From positions 19,839,638-19,903,637 of the forward strand of contig OY540815.1 in NCBI GenBank assembly GCA_961205875.1: 64,000 nucleotides of DNA, read 5' to 3'. The position numbers and the translations under genes are program-made. The notes under the pieces are model-generated. The model was given only the letters and a program-made list of their open reading frames with translations, did no database searches and was not told the origin of the DNA. Positions 1-11,952 of this stretch are shown in pieces. Every line of letters starts with the position of its first letter. Position 1 is the first letter of the stretch. The stretch is from Sialis fuliginosa (Eukaryota > Arthropoda > Insecta > Megaloptera > Sialidae).

Positions 1-1323
1 ATAATTTTTAATACTTATCTACCAGTAACCTCAATGTATTATTTATATGTAAAGAATATATTATTAAAGGCTCGTATAGTTTGTATGTAATTTTTTACTT
101 AAATTTCTACCACTAAAATTAAATGTTTGCTTATTTGTCACGCAAGAAAATGAAAATAAAATATTAAGTTTCTTATATCAAAAACTTTTGCTTGACATTT
201 CGAGTTTAAACATATGATTTGTTATTCAGATTAGTTCTAAATTTATGACATATCTTATACATACTACTGTTGTACATTTAATATCTCACTTATAATAATA
301 ATAAATTTAGTTACTTTTCTCTACAGTTAATTTTATCAACTCATGAATCAAAATGGGGCAGAAAAAGGCCACTTGAATAAATCATTATAGTATTATTTTT
401 CAATGTTGTTTCCCAAAAATATAAAAAAGGAGAAACTACCTACTTCCTAAATATAGCAACATGAAAAATTAATTTTATAAAACAGGTTAACGCTTTTATT
501 TTTAATATTTATATAGCTTTGGAACAACCCCATTGTAGTTGCTCACCTTATAATTTAATTATTATTATATCCAAGGTTTCAATGAATTTGAAAGTACCAT
601 TTTTCACCAAAATAAATTTATCAGGTGATAAATCTTTTTCAAGAAATTCTGAAATCTACTTTTTGTCAGTCTTTTTGTTCTAACAATTTGACTGATTCGG
701 CATTTTCAACCATAACCGGATTGACTGACCAAATATTGCTAAAAGCCCTTTAAAAATGACGTGTCTCAAAAAAGAGCTAAAAAATCCACTATAAAAAGTT
801 TGTATGCGATTATTCCGTCAAAATTTCTTTGACAAAATGTGTCTTATTGATTAAAAAGTTTAATTATTATTGTTTTTTTTTACTTACAACTTTTTGCAAT
901 TACAGGTTATGATGTCTATATATATGGTTCAAATGTGGATAAATTCAACATGTAGTGGAACAAAACCGGATATCTACTTATTTATCTTCCAATTTGTACA
1001 AAGGCGCTAATTCAAAATTTGAGTATTAACAAAAGTTTAAACAAGTACATGAAAATAGGGTAGTTACATTTTGACTTCTCCTGTAAAATTTGCAAAAATG
1101 GATTTATCCGGGTTTGTTCTGCTGCTCCTCAAATATAACAACAAGATTTCCAGAAATTTATCAACTCCAAAACATAAATAAATTCAACTTGTGTTTACTG
1201 GTTTTTGTTTGAAATATAGTTAACAAAAACGACTCTGAAAAATGACCGAATGCAAATAAGCAACGAGATAGTGTGTAGAATACCAAATGAGATTAATCCC
1301 GCCGGTCTAAAGTGTTCAACAAT
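1..1323. other. Non-coding, nothing recognised
   Basis: AT-rich sequence with long A and T runs. No open frame of interest, no clear repeat ends. Confidence 0.6.
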
Positions 1324-1959
1324 CAGGGCCGTAACTACCACCGGGGCAGCCGGGGCTGTACTCCGGGGCCCCGGAAAAGGAAGTTTTTTTTAGGAAATCG
1401 GATTAAAAAAATTTTGAGTTAAACTCATTTTGATTCAACACGGAGAAAATTTTTCAAAAACAAAAAAATAAAATTGTTTAATACATATATAGAATTATCT
1501 TTAGCGCCATCGCATAGTACATAAAAAATTTACAAAAAAAATATTGTCCTTTTCTTGCTCACAAGATATCAACGAGTCAATTTTTATTTTTAAATGTCTT
1601 TTAGCCGTTTTGATTTGGAACTTGTCACACTTACATATTTATAATCATAAGGAATATCTTTCCCAACATTTTATTAAAATCGATCTTATTAGTCGTTGTA
1701 AATAGGTTCTGTAATAAAATTATAAGATTTTTAAAAATTTAGTTTTATAGGGAAATTCATAATATGAGAAATTATTGTTTATTTTTTCATTGTTTACAAA
1801 AAATATTAATAATTAATATTTAAAAGCATTCACATTTTTATTAAAAAACTTATTTTTTCGAAAATAGTCACATACTTCAAAATTGTCCAAAAAAAATTAT
1901 AAGGGAGGCCCCTCGATGCTCTGCTGCCCGGGGCCCCCGAGCCTCTAGTTACGGCCCTG
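1324..1959. mobile_element. Non-autonomous hAT transposon with intact target duplication
   Basis: Perfect 14-bp terminal inverted repeats, CAGGGCCGTAACTA at 1324 and its complement ending at 1959. They are flanked by an identical 8-bp direct repeat TCAACAAT (1316-1323 and 1960-1967). CAGGG ends plus an 8-bp duplication define hAT. The subterminal parts are GC-rich (GGGGCCCCGG on the left, CCCGGGGCCCC on the right) and the 636-base interior is AT-rich with no transposase frame. Confidence 0.9.
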
Positions 1960-2881
1960 TCAACAATAACCCGTTACGTTGGTTTGTATTCAACTCTAAC
2001 GACAATTCTATTCTAGAAATGCAACGCATAGCACACAAAATGCTATATATGTATACATAAATTGGGTTAATCTAATATACAGTCCGTAGTAAACATTCAA
2101 ATGTTTATCTCGTCAAGTAATTGTCTACGTCTGTAATCTAAAACTGTGCGAAATCATATTTGTATGTATATACATAGTATAATGTGAGCAAAATTTTTGT
2201 CCTTTAACAGCAACTATTTTATTTATGTACAAATTAGAAGCTTTCTATCTATGACAAAAAGAATTAATATTCGCCTCGGTTATTTTTGCGCCAGTTAGTA
2301 GACCTACTCAAAAATATTTTTCATTTCATTCGAGGGGTGGGGGGGGGGGGTGACATTTTCAAAACCACGGTGGGAAGAGGGGGAGGGTAAAAATTGTCCA
2401 CTTTCACTTCATGAAAATTTAAATACTGTACGGCTTAAGAACATATCGTTATTTTCTTTTCAAAAAAAAATTATACAGAAACAACCAAAAACAAATATTT
2501 CTTAAAAACAAATGTACCTACTACTTACATGTATATTTAGTTCTAAAACTTATCAATATAATGTAATATTATTTTTGCGTTTTTAAATAGATTTTATCAA
2601 CCAAAAGAACCATATATTTTTTAATAATAAATCTTATTTTTTAAGACAAGAATTTATTACATTATTTACGATTAAATATTTAAAATTCCTAATTTAAATA
2701 TCACTCATATATTTTTTATTAATAATCAATAATCATAAACCTTGTTTCCTGCGTCAATAGATAAAAAAAAACTGCAGATACGTGTAGACATTAGCAAAAT
2801 TTTATGAATTAATTACAATTTATAATTTGTAATAAACTGTAAATCTTAAAGTTGTTTCGAAGTACGAAATATAATTATTTT

Positions 2882-3130
2882 CAGTGGCGCGTTATACAGT
2901 TGGCACTTTAGGCACTCGCCTAAGACCCCGAGGTGAAAGGGGGGCTAAAGAAAATTCTTGACCACCCCCTTCTTTTTGTAGGTATTACGTGACCCCTCCA
3001 CTCCTTCCCTTACGTAAGTTTTTTTTTATATAGACGTATATAATAATAAGTATTTTATTTAAAAATTACTCATTACAAAAAAGCCTTACACAAAGGTTTT
3101 ACGGGATCCCCCTTCACCTCAAAGTTTTAT
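2882..3130 (+). repeat. hAT-like left end and GC-rich relic
   Basis: CAGTGGCGCGTTATACAGTT at 2882 resembles hAT ends, followed by GCCTAAGACCCCGAGGTGAA and a C-rich block up to about 3010; CCCCCTTCACCTC at 3107 may be the fading other side. No right terminus found. Confidence 0.35.
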
Positions 3131-4479
3131 GAATGCTTTCTAATAAAATGAGAAATAAATGGATAGATATATAAATTAAAAAAAAATTAAGATAAATGAC
3201 ATTAAATTTTGAACGAAGATTTTTGGAAACTTCATTAAAAAGACTACTGAAAAATGTAAATACAGTAGCATTGGATATGAGGTAATTCAAAAATATTTAT
3301 CTGTTAAATTATTATTATTTGTAGGTAAAATGCAATAGTTACGTCAAACCGTTTGACATACATACATACATGTTTCATAACTGGTCATTATTTGACTGAA
3401 GGTCAATGACATTTTTACTCACACTAAAGTTGTTAGAATGTGGGTAGGAGTGGGGACATACATTGATCTTCTTAAATTCTAGTTTTTATTTTTAGATGAA
3501 TATTTTCATTAAAATATCGGTATGGAGAACCATACATGACTTCCATGTTTTTTAATATCTTTTTAAATAATCTATATATATAAATGCTAGTTCGTATATT
3601 AAACTGTTACCAAAAGCTTATAGCGGCTAACTTTTCTTAAATGTCACAATGTTAAAAATCACAATATTATCCCAGAGGCGTCAGTTGAAAATTTATAATA
3701 TGCAAATATGCTTTAAATTACAATTGAATTTAGTATCATGTACGAGAGATGATAGTTCCAAATAAACATTTATCGGTTAATCAATTATCACTGAAATACT
3801 TTTAAAGACAATATAAAACATTTATTATTAATTAATTTTGTAATTAAAAACAATTGATATTTATTTTAAAACCTAAATGATACGCCAATGACTCGTGGAG
3901 CGATATGGTAACAACACTAGGTAATGTGTTATTTGTCCTTTATCTTTCCTTATCTAAACCAATAATAATAAATTTATCAATGATCACTGAGTTCTCGCAA
4001 ACATCGTGTATTTGCAAGCTACCAAATTTTAGTAATTGCATTATAATTCCGAACATTATTATCCGGTATTATAATGAATTTTCTCTAGACCAAAAGCAAT
4101 ACAATTATTCGCGAGGTCCGTCAATGTCAATGTCAATATAAATTTACTAGAAATTTTAGAGTAGTGGAAATAAATATAAAATAATTTAAAGCTGCTATCC
4201 TTTCCATGGAGTACACCAATCACAACTGATTTTAGATCGCTGGTTTCTAATTAACATAATTTCTACATGCGCTTAGTGTCTTTCATAAATAATATAAAAT
4301 TGATTACAGCTGTCAGTGAACTGTCATTAAAATTTTATAATATGCATATAGCGATTACCTTTCTATACTAGACCTATCATTTTATCAAATTATAATTTTA
4401 AATTAGGTCACTTGATCTAATTTAATTTATTGTTACAATCTTGATAAAAATTTTATCAGCCATGGATGGGTCCATGGAA

Positions 4480-4820
4480 GTGTGACAATTTTACACACTT
4501 CTGAATTCATTATAACTATTTTCGCCATTATGTCTGTGTGTCTGTCTATAGACGCTGTAACTCAAATACGACAAATCGTACAAGGGTGAAATTTTATATT
4601 TGAGATTAATTTTTGTCTGGGAAGAAAACCTCCTATTTTTGACAACGATCTTTCAACCGGATACGGATATCGTTTATTTCTTATTTTAAAAATAATTAGT
4701 AAATTTAAAAATTGACAAGAGTAAACGTCCGTTTCCGGTTTAGAGATGGTTGTCTTCCCAGATTAAAATTTATCCTAATATAAAATTTCACCTTTCTATC
4801 ATTAAAACAATTCGTTTGAT
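4480..4820. repeat. Dispersed repeat with inverted arms
   Basis: ATTATGTCTGTGTGTCTGTC followed by a left arm with AAGGGTGAAATTTTATATTT and TTTTTGTCTGGGAAGA; the right arm has TCTTCCCAGATTAAAA and TATAAAATTTCACCTTTC. The opening resembles the 3' tail wording of insect LINEs. Related sequence lies at 37715-37930. Confidence 0.5.
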
Positions 4821-5209
4821 ACATGTAGAGAATAATATTTTCTATAATTTATGTCCGATTCATTTGATTATATATTTTATTGATTTATCAGTATAACGTA
4901 TAAGAAAGTCCCGTGGTTCCCATGGCAGATATTTAATTGTAATACTGTTAGTTTTTCATTTCATATAATACATTTTGAATTTTGTGCGATGGTTATATGT
5001 AAACTGAAATATTCTCTTACAAGGGGAGATTATATCTAGGGAAGTTGGAATTTTAGTCAGCTTTGGAGAGGTGAATCTAGACCAAAAATAAGGAGACACG
5101 TGTTCGAGAACTCATCTGGGCAGCCCTTATTAGTAAAGATATTAAATTTTGAAAATTGGTATATTTCCTTAAGCTCTTATGTACTGTAATAAGCATCTAC
5201 GTTAACAAT

Positions 5210-5284
5210 CCTTCAATGGCTGTGCGTGTAGAGCGCCGGCTTATGATTCAAAGAACACAGGTTCGAATCCCGTACCCTGTACAA
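5210..5284 (+). repeat. tRNA-like (tRNA-derived SINE or tRNA pseudogene)
   Basis: A perfect B box GGTTCGAATCC at 5260-5270 and an A-box-like TGGCTGTGCGTGTAGAGC about 40 bases upstream, with D-stem pairing. The anticodon stem is poor and the acceptor stem does not pair, so a functional tRNA is unlikely. No CCA and no clear T-run terminator directly after it; T-rich sequence begins at about 5290. Confidence 0.5.
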
Positions 5285-5987
5285 AATAATTTTTATTTTT
5301 ATTTTCAATTGTTTCTTACTTTTTATTTTTTTTTACATATAGATTACCACTACCTGCTATTTATACATTATGCTTTTTATGTAAACATATCGATAATACA
5401 TATATGTTTTTTGGGTTGAAATACACATGTAAAGTTTTAAATAGTTTATTTATGATGTTATTTTTATTGAAACTACGTATATAATTTACCAATTAAAAAT
5501 ATATTTCAATTAATCAAATTTATTTGATACCTAAATAAATTATTTTTTACTTTTATTTAATTTTTTTCATTCAAATAAATTATCGGTCTTCTATACTATT
5601 GAAAATATTATTATTTCTATTTTTTTTCCTTTTTGGCCTTATAATTAAATTATTTACAGCTAGTTATTTGTTTATATTTATATTTCTTTAATTAAATAAA
5701 ACAAGTAAGATTTTACGATATTATTATTTTTATTTTATAATAAATGATGCACATTTTGGAATATTTAAAAGTTTAACAATTGAAATATATTTTTAATTGG
5801 TAAATTATATACGTAGTTTCAATAAAAATAATCTATTTAAAACTTTACATGTGTATTTCAACCCAAAAAACATATATTATCGATATGTTTACCTAAAAAA
5901 CATAATGTATAAATAGCAGGTAGTGGTAATCTATATGTAAAAAAAATAAAAAGTAAGAAACAATTGAAAATAAAAATAAAAATTATT

Positions 5988-6056
5988 TTGTACAGGATAC
6001 GGGATTCGAACCTGTGTTCTTTGGATCATAAGCCGGCGCTCTACACGCACAGCCAT
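5988..6056 (-). repeat. tRNA-like sequence, opposite arm
   Basis: Mirror copy of the 5210-5284 sequence on the minus strand, with B box GGTTCGAATCC at 6012-6002 and the same A-box-like string. Differences include ATCC for TTCA in the anticodon-loop region and a change in the 3' flank (CCTGTAC for the CCCTGTAC of the other copy). Confidence 0.5.
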
Positions 6057-7083
6057 TGAAGGATTGTTAACGTAGATGCTTATTACAGTACATAAGAGCT
6101 TAAGGAAATATACCAATTTTCAAAATTTAATATCTTTACTAATAAGGGCTGCCCAGATGAGTTCTCGAACACGTGTCTCCTTATTTTTGGTCTAGATTCA
6201 CCTCTCCAAAGCTGACTGAAATCCCAACTTCCCTAGATATAATCTCCCCTTGTTAGAAAATTTACGAGCGACCTTATCAACTGCTCTGTTATCCATAAAG
6301 TAAATATACTGTATCGATTTCGCATGGAACTTTTTGTTTTCTTTGCTTATAAAATATCATTATATCATATCCTCATTCATTGTTATTGGCAGTCGTTTAT
6401 TTTATTACGTAATTTTCTCACAGATATTGTGTCATTTTCTCTATGTAAAAAAACATATTGGTTTCAGTGACTTAAACAGTTCGAATTTTATTTCCACCAT
6501 CACTATAAATTTTGCATGTTTTTATTGTTTGGTTTTTACTCTATACATTATTATTTAGCTCATATTGAATATGTGATTTCCACAGTAAAAATATTTTCTA
6601 TAAAAATTAAATTTGCAAACTGGGATGTGATTTTTCCCAGTTTTCCGACTTTCTTGTCTCGTCTCTTGTAGAATATTAAGTGTTTAAAAATGTTTATAGT
6701 TGTTCCATTAATAGTGTAAATATTACACAGTAATAATCATAAAAAATATACACACATTGTAAAATTTTTATTGCATTATTGAATTAGTAAGTATCTATTG
6801 AAATAATTTTACTGACAACCTTTGAACAAAATTTAAGTTTGTTTATTACAACCAACAATGGACGAGTCTAGATGTAGCCAATAGCCAACGTTTCAGAGAA
6901 AGAGTAGGGGAAAGTGTTGTACCTCCAGGTCCGGCGACAAAAAAAGTGATATAACAGCCTGTGGCTGATATTAAATAATAATATTTATTTTATTTTAAAA
7001 AATTGCGTTAAAAGTTTTCGAGATATAGCCTCTCAAAGTTTCAGTTTTTTTTAAATTTTGATGAATATAAATCTATAATACCT

Positions 7084-7769
7084 CTACGTCTTATTTTCTT
7101 GTATTTTAGTCGATATTTGTATGACGAGTTGAAGTTCACTGCAGGAAAATTCACTAAAAAATTTTGAATTTTTGATTTCGTTAAAAGTATGTTTATTGTA
7201 TAGAAAATGACGTGAAAAGTTGTTTGTTTCAAACCGCAGGTCTGTATCTCAAACCGTTCTTGAGATATACCCTCTCAAAGTTTCAATTTTTTCAAAATTT
7301 TGAAGAAAAATAGCCCTAACTTTTGAACGTGTGGTCGGAATTGATTTTAATTGACGGATTTGGAATCAGCGTGTCAAAATCTATATAATGACATGTATAA
7401 TACCTTAAAACTCGAAAAAAAAAAAAGTTCGCGAAAAATCGAAAAAATTCAAAGGGGTATACCTTAAAAATATGTCGATTTCTGACCAAATTTTTTTGTC
7501 GGATTTTAAAGTATTATATATGTCATTATATAGATTTTGACACGCTGATTTCAAATCCGTTAACTAAAATTAATTCCGACCACGCGTTCAAAAGTTACGG
7601 CCATTTTTCTTCAAAATTTTGAAAAAACTGAAACTTTGAGACGCTATATCTCGAGAACGATTTGAGATACAGACCTGTGGTTTGAACAGTTCAACTTTTC
7701 ACGCCATTTTCTATACAATAAACATACTTTTAACGAAATCAAAAATTCAAAATTTTTTAGTGAAATTTT
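7084..7769. mobile_element. Fold-back element, copy 1 (right end truncated)
   Basis: Left end CTACGTCTTATTTTCTTG. Two inverted arms of about 300 bases meet near 7440-7470; both contain GGTCGGAATTGATTTTA-type and CTATATAATGACATG-type strings. The right arm stops at GTGAAATTTT and lacks the outer part present in the copy at 29822-30557. A fragment of the same family (7005-7060) adjoins on the left, pointing to nested or repeated insertion. Confidence 0.8.
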
Positions 7770-7959
7770 CAATTATCAAATTGGACTTGAAGGGTTTTAA
7801 AAATAGAAATGTTCTATGTATTTTATACCACCAGCATCAGTAGTTCTATATTTAAATATACGTACGTCTATTGACTGACTAAAAAAAATCATCTCGATAA
7901 ACTGACCTTCTCAGACTATCCATTTTTCTAGAAATACTTCTAAACTCATTCTTGTACAG

Positions 7960-8110
7960 CATCTCTCTCTCTTTCTCTTGTTCGCAGCTGAAAGTTTTAA
8001 CGCATGATACGGGATAGGTTTAATATATATTTTTGTTAAATTAACCTGTTTGTCATTAAACCAGGCAGTTGCATTATGTCCACTGTTATGTTAACATAAA
8101 AAGTAATACA
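7960..8110 (+). promoter_or_regulatory. NUS1 5' leader with possible splice acceptor and two short upstream frames
   Basis: A CT-rich tract at 7960-7984 ends in CGCAG at 7983-7987 and looks like a 3' splice site, so the leader may begin with an untranslated exon whose partner I cannot place. A second, weaker acceptor-like CAGGCAG lies at 8062-8068. Two short upstream frames precede the NUS1 start: one from ATG at about 8003, ending TGTTAA, and one from ATG at 8076, ending at the TAA at 8097-8099. If they are in the mature leader they could reduce translation of NUS1. No clear TATA box was seen. The alternative is that the CT tract is simply part of a core promoter. Confidence 0.4.
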
Positions 8111-10910
8111 ATGAATAATTTTAAAACATTCCTATTATATACATTTCATAAAATATTTTCATTTTTTGAATTCCTCATCAAAATATGTAATATTATTATA
8201 TTTAAATTAAAACCAAAGACTACATTGGATGATGATGTAATCCAGATAAGGAGTATTGTGCCAAAGTTAAATAAAATCCCACATCACGTGGCTGTTTTGT
8301 TGGATACGGAAAATATCCGATATGATAACATTGCTAAATTTGTAATTTGGTGTAAAGCAACTGGAATTTCTTATTTAAGTTTTTTTGACGTAACTGGTAA
8401 GTGAAAATGCACATTTATTTATAATTATCTATTTAATTTGAAAGTTACCAACCCTTTTCACATCTTGTACTAACTAATCGAAATTAATCGAGTTATACAC
8501 CGACAAATATATAGAAATGTGTTTTTTGCATTTAATAAAATGAAATTTCTAGGGCTGTTAGTTTTGTCTCGGATTTTTGGAACTGAAGTCTTGAATTTTA
8601 CAAGTGACAATTTTTTACCGGTTTTGTTTCGTTATAAAACCGAAATAAATTTCGGTCTCGTATGAATTTTTAGCTTCTGGGTGTAATTCGCATCGATTTG
8701 GTCGTGTTATCGGTCAACGTTTCGTCACACATTGCAGTGGACATCATCAGGGCTCTTCTGAAAGTGCACTTTTAGAAGAACCTCAATTCGACGTGGCTTA
8801 CACCCAGAAGCCAAGATCCTTGCCGAATATTTAATTAATTAACTTAAGTATCACCAGTAATCCACATATTACAACTTGACAACGCTTTATAAAAATATTA
8901 ATAAATACAAATAAAAATAAGGTAAAAAAAAAGGAAAAAAAAAGAATATTATTAATTATTTTTGTATTATCTATACCACTTATTCCTATGTATGGTACCT
9001 ACTTTTAATCAAGTCAGCTTCAAAACAATTTTTTATACGGCAATTTTTTAAATTGTTTTTCCATTTGAAGAAATAATTCAAAATAATTATAATCACTCAA
9101 AACAATAATGCCAAATTAATATAATTCTTGTAAGCCCAATATTCGATTTTTTGGAAAAAAATCTAAAAATCCTTACACCGATTTTTCATGCATAGAAATT
9201 TTTTTAAACAAACGTTTATTATACTATAATTAAATACTCCTTGAACCAATTTATTTATAGATATGAATAAAGCGTATTCTAAAATAACCTTATATGGATT
9301 GATGCCTTTAGGCATAATGTCATAGTATGATTAATAAATTTCAAAACCTTGTCAAATCTATGGACTTCATAGCCTTCCGTACAATAATTTATGTTACATG
9401 TGATCATCTTAGATTTTTATACGAAATTGTTAATGAAATTTAAAAACTGTTATAAAATTTTTTATACAACATAAAAAAAGAACAGGTCTATTTCAACTTT
9501 TTTTATACTCTTAGAACATTTTGTTATACAATAATGGGATGGTTATTTTAATTTATTGTATAGAAGATATACGAATATGTGAATATTTCAAATACTATAA
9601 AAAAAATTTAATTACATATAAATAATTTAAAAAAGTATAAAAATGGAAATTACAAAATTTTTTTTTATATTTTAAATAGAAAAAAAACGTTTAAGTATAA
9701 ATAACAACTTGCATAATATTTCTTCTCGTCTTTGGCTTTTTCCCATTACAGGTTTGACGTCCTCAACCTCCAATATAGTACATTTTAGATATAAAATATA
9801 TTCATATTATTTTCGCCCTAGTGCTTTTACTCTACTTTACAACGATATGTCACTTATCATATTTATTTTCGAAAATAAGTCGAAGTACTAAATACTAGTG
9901 ATATTTATAAAGTATTTTATTACAAACAACAGTCAAAATAAAAAATTAATATTTGAAAACAATGAAATATTACAATAAAATGTTTTTATTTTTTTTCGAA
10001 AATAAATATGACAAGTTACATATCGTTGTAAAATAGAGTAAAAACACGTTCAAATATGCTATAGCCAACTTAGTGGTCCATAAGAAAAATTAAAGTTAGG
10101 GCTTGTAACTCGGAAACTAAAAGTGATATAAAAATTATAAATATACCAATCAATTCTATACATGCTTTAAGAAACCGCAAACAAAAACTACCTATCTACT
10201 TTGACAAAAAAGTTATAGCCATTTAAAGAATTTTCAGATTTTTAGGTATATTGCCTAATCCACATACAATTATTAATATTTTTTTATGTAATAATACTTA
10301 CTCTGTCCTTATAAATAAATCTGTACCGTTTAGGAAATCCCCATGCATTTCCTATATGGGTTTTTTATGTATTTAAAAAAAATGTTGGAATTGGATAAAT
10401 GTTTGTTTTTGTTACCTATATTAGAACAAAAATAATCTAAAATTATTATTTTTATTTACAGGTTCTATAAAGGATTCAGGAGCCGATTTCTATAATATTT
10501 TATACAGCTTAAAAAAAGAACACACCAAGGACATGAATTGGAATGACAGTGAAACAAATGGTCATAAAAATGGCCAATCTAAGCATATGCACATTAATGT
10601 ATATTCAAAAGATGACGACCGATTTACTAAACAAGATTTGGTTCGTATCGCAAAACAATTATCTATAAACAACGATGGTGATAAAATTAATGTGGACTTC
10701 TTAGATGATCAGTTATTTAAACTTTACAAGATTCCTGACCCAGAATTGTCGATATTAACATCAAAAATTACATGTACATATGGCTTCATGAATTGGAATA
10801 TAAGATTAACAGAGTTTCATAATTTAGATTTATATGGAGATATTAGTGCTGAGTCTTATATTAATATACTAAAGAATTACTCAAAGTGTGAACAAAGAAT
10901 TGGAAAATAG
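8111..10910 (+). CDS. NUS1: NUS1: dehydrodolichyl diphosphate synthase complex, non-catalytic subunit (two exons)
   Basis: The coding exons are 8111-8396 and 10462-10910, giving 244 residues. The donor at 8397 reads G|GTAAGT and the acceptor follows a T-rich tract ending ACAG at 10461; the junction splits a Gly codon and the frame stays open. Residues 7-33 are hydrophobic, fitting the N-terminal ER membrane anchor. Residues 53-96 (KIPHHVAVLLDTE, then FVIWCKATGISYLSFFDVTG) match the first part of the cis-prenyltransferase fold of NUS1. Residues 185-244 hold IPDPELSI, GFMNWNIRLTEF and the C-terminal CEQRIGK, with the RxG motif (Arg241, Gly243) that in this family completes the active site of the partner DHDDS. 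In the known family the complex makes polyprenyl diphosphate for dolichol and protein glycosylation at the ER. Human NUS1 is somewhat longer (about 290 residues), mainly in the N-terminal part. The start at 8111 is chosen because it is the first in-frame ATG; upstream in-frame sequence has only a TTG. No sign of disruption. Confidence 0.95.
8719..8750 (-). ncRNA. Hammerhead-like core motif E (inside NUS1 intron)
   Basis: The minus strand reads CTGATGA, T, a hairpin-prone segment GTCCACTGCAATGTGTGAC, then GAAAC. It lies in a unit bounded by the inverted pair GCTTCTGGGTGTAA (8674) and TTACACCCAGAAGC (8800). It is antisense to NUS1. The core sequence is intact, but the pairing is imperfect and there is one extra base before the stem. 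Confidence 0.4.
9821..10046. repeat. Inverted repeat in the NUS1 intron
   Basis: GTGCTTTTACTCTACTTTAC then AACGATATGT on the left is complemented by ACATATCGTTGTAAAATAGA then GTAAAAACAC on the right; arms are about 55 bases and include TTATTTTCGAAAATA. Probably the core of a small non-autonomous element. Confidence 0.6.
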
Positions 10911-10936
10911 TTATGGAAACAGTGATAAATGTTGAC

Positions 10937-10942
10937 AATAAA
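10937..10942 (+). terminator. NUS1 polyadenylation signal
   Basis: A canonical AATAAA starts 27 bases after the NUS1 stop codon, and a T/G-rich stretch follows within 60 bases. This suggests a very short 3' untranslated region. Confidence 0.6.
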
Positions 10943-11123
10943 CAATATTTTAAAGTAGAAAATACTTTTTGTGAAAATGCGTCGCGAGTTTCATTGTTGT
11001 TTTTATTTATGTGTAGATGTAATAGTGAGGTGTTTAGTATTTAATTAGTTTTAATATAGGGTTCTTATGACCAGTTTCAAAAACAATAGTTACCAGTTTA
11101 TCAGTTATCTCTGTAAAAGTATA

Positions 11124-11952
11124 CACTGAGAAAAATAATTTATTATAGGAAATGAATGTATTTAGAGCTCGAGTTTTCGAAGATATTAATTTAATAAATG
11201 TTATCAATTAGATATTTGGTAACAACACAACAACATAGCTCCAACATGGGATTTATTAACAATAACTAAAAGTTGTGTTCGCCATTAGCAAATATGCAGG
11301 CTGATTTACAAGTAGTGAAACAAAAATTATCAGTAGATTGAGGATTTAATTTCAAGAACAAAACTTTGTGTTCGGAAATTCTTATACTTATTTATAATAC
11401 AAATGTTTCAAATTACACAAAAAAAGTTTATATGATTAAAAATAAGATAAAAAGTTTTTATAAATATTATTTATTATTTTTTAATTTCGTTTTTTCGTAA
11501 GAAGGTATTTGTAACAGTAATACAACTCGCTATAACTCTATGATGACAAGTATTAGAAGGTATATTTATAGTATATTAACTTTTTATATTATTTTTAATA
11601 ATAGAACATGGATATAAACTTATTTTGTGTAATTTGAAACATCCGTATTAAGTAAAATTGATCCTATAACAAAAGAACAAAGTATATTTTTGTGTTATAT
11701 ACTGGAAATCGATAACACTTATTAATAATCTTTAGATTATTAATAATCTTTAGATTATTAATAAACACACAATTTTTGGAATTCTTATAGCTCCCTCACA
11801 AAGAATTTCCGGACACATGTTAACATAAAGTTTTTTGCTTAAAATTACATCCTCGATCTACTATAAATTTTTTTTACAAAGTTGTAAATCAACCTGTATA
11901 TTGTTAACTATAACCAAATCTCGTTATCTATAAATAATCTCTTTTCTCAGTG
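11124..11952. mobile_element. Fold-back element with CACTGAGAAAA ends
   Basis: Ends CACTGAGAAAA left and its complement TTTTCTCAGTG right, with ATA on both sides as a possible 3-bp target duplication. Arms of about 330 bases share TTTCAAATTACACAAAAAAA/GTGTAATTTGAAACAT-type strings. The core includes a short tandem repeat, TTATTAATAATCTTTAGA (about 11719-11763). The superfamily is not certain; a 3-bp duplication would suit PIF/Harbinger. Confidence 0.7.

Larger units (their letters stand above)
1960..5012. other. Non-coding with decayed repeats
   Basis: Apart from the G-rich relic near 2339-2390, the hAT-like relic at 2882-3130 and the repeat at 4480-4820, nothing recognised. Short frames here (for example at 3905-4141) have AT-biased, low-information translations. 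Confidence 0.5.
5013..6258. mobile_element. Fold-back element with a tRNA-like sequence in each arm
   Basis: Inverted arms of about 490 bases: left 5013-5511, right 5778-6258. They are nearly identical by eye, differing by single bases and short indels, and separated by about 265 bases of A/T-rich spacer. The outer ends read CAAGGGGAGATTATATCTAG left and the complement right. Each arm includes ACACGTGTTCGAGAACTCAT and a tRNA-like segment. No target duplication was evident. The close match of the arms implies recent formation or gene conversion. Confidence 0.85.
8397..10461 (+). other. NUS1 intron
   Basis: A GT-AG intron of 2065 bases. It holds a hammerhead-like repeat on the opposite strand inside a small inverted-repeat unit (8673-8816) and a second inverted repeat (9821-10046). 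The remainder is A/T-rich sequence without recognisable coding content. Confidence 0.9.

Noticed and set aside
5210..5284. Functional tRNA gene
   Set aside because: Box A and B are good, but acceptor and anticodon stems do not pair, so a tRNA-derived repeat is more likely.
5156..5419. 87-codon plus-strand frame and its mirror at 5931-6116
   Set aside because: The frame runs through the tRNA-like repeat of the fold-back arms; the identical peptides come from the inverted repeat, not from a gene.
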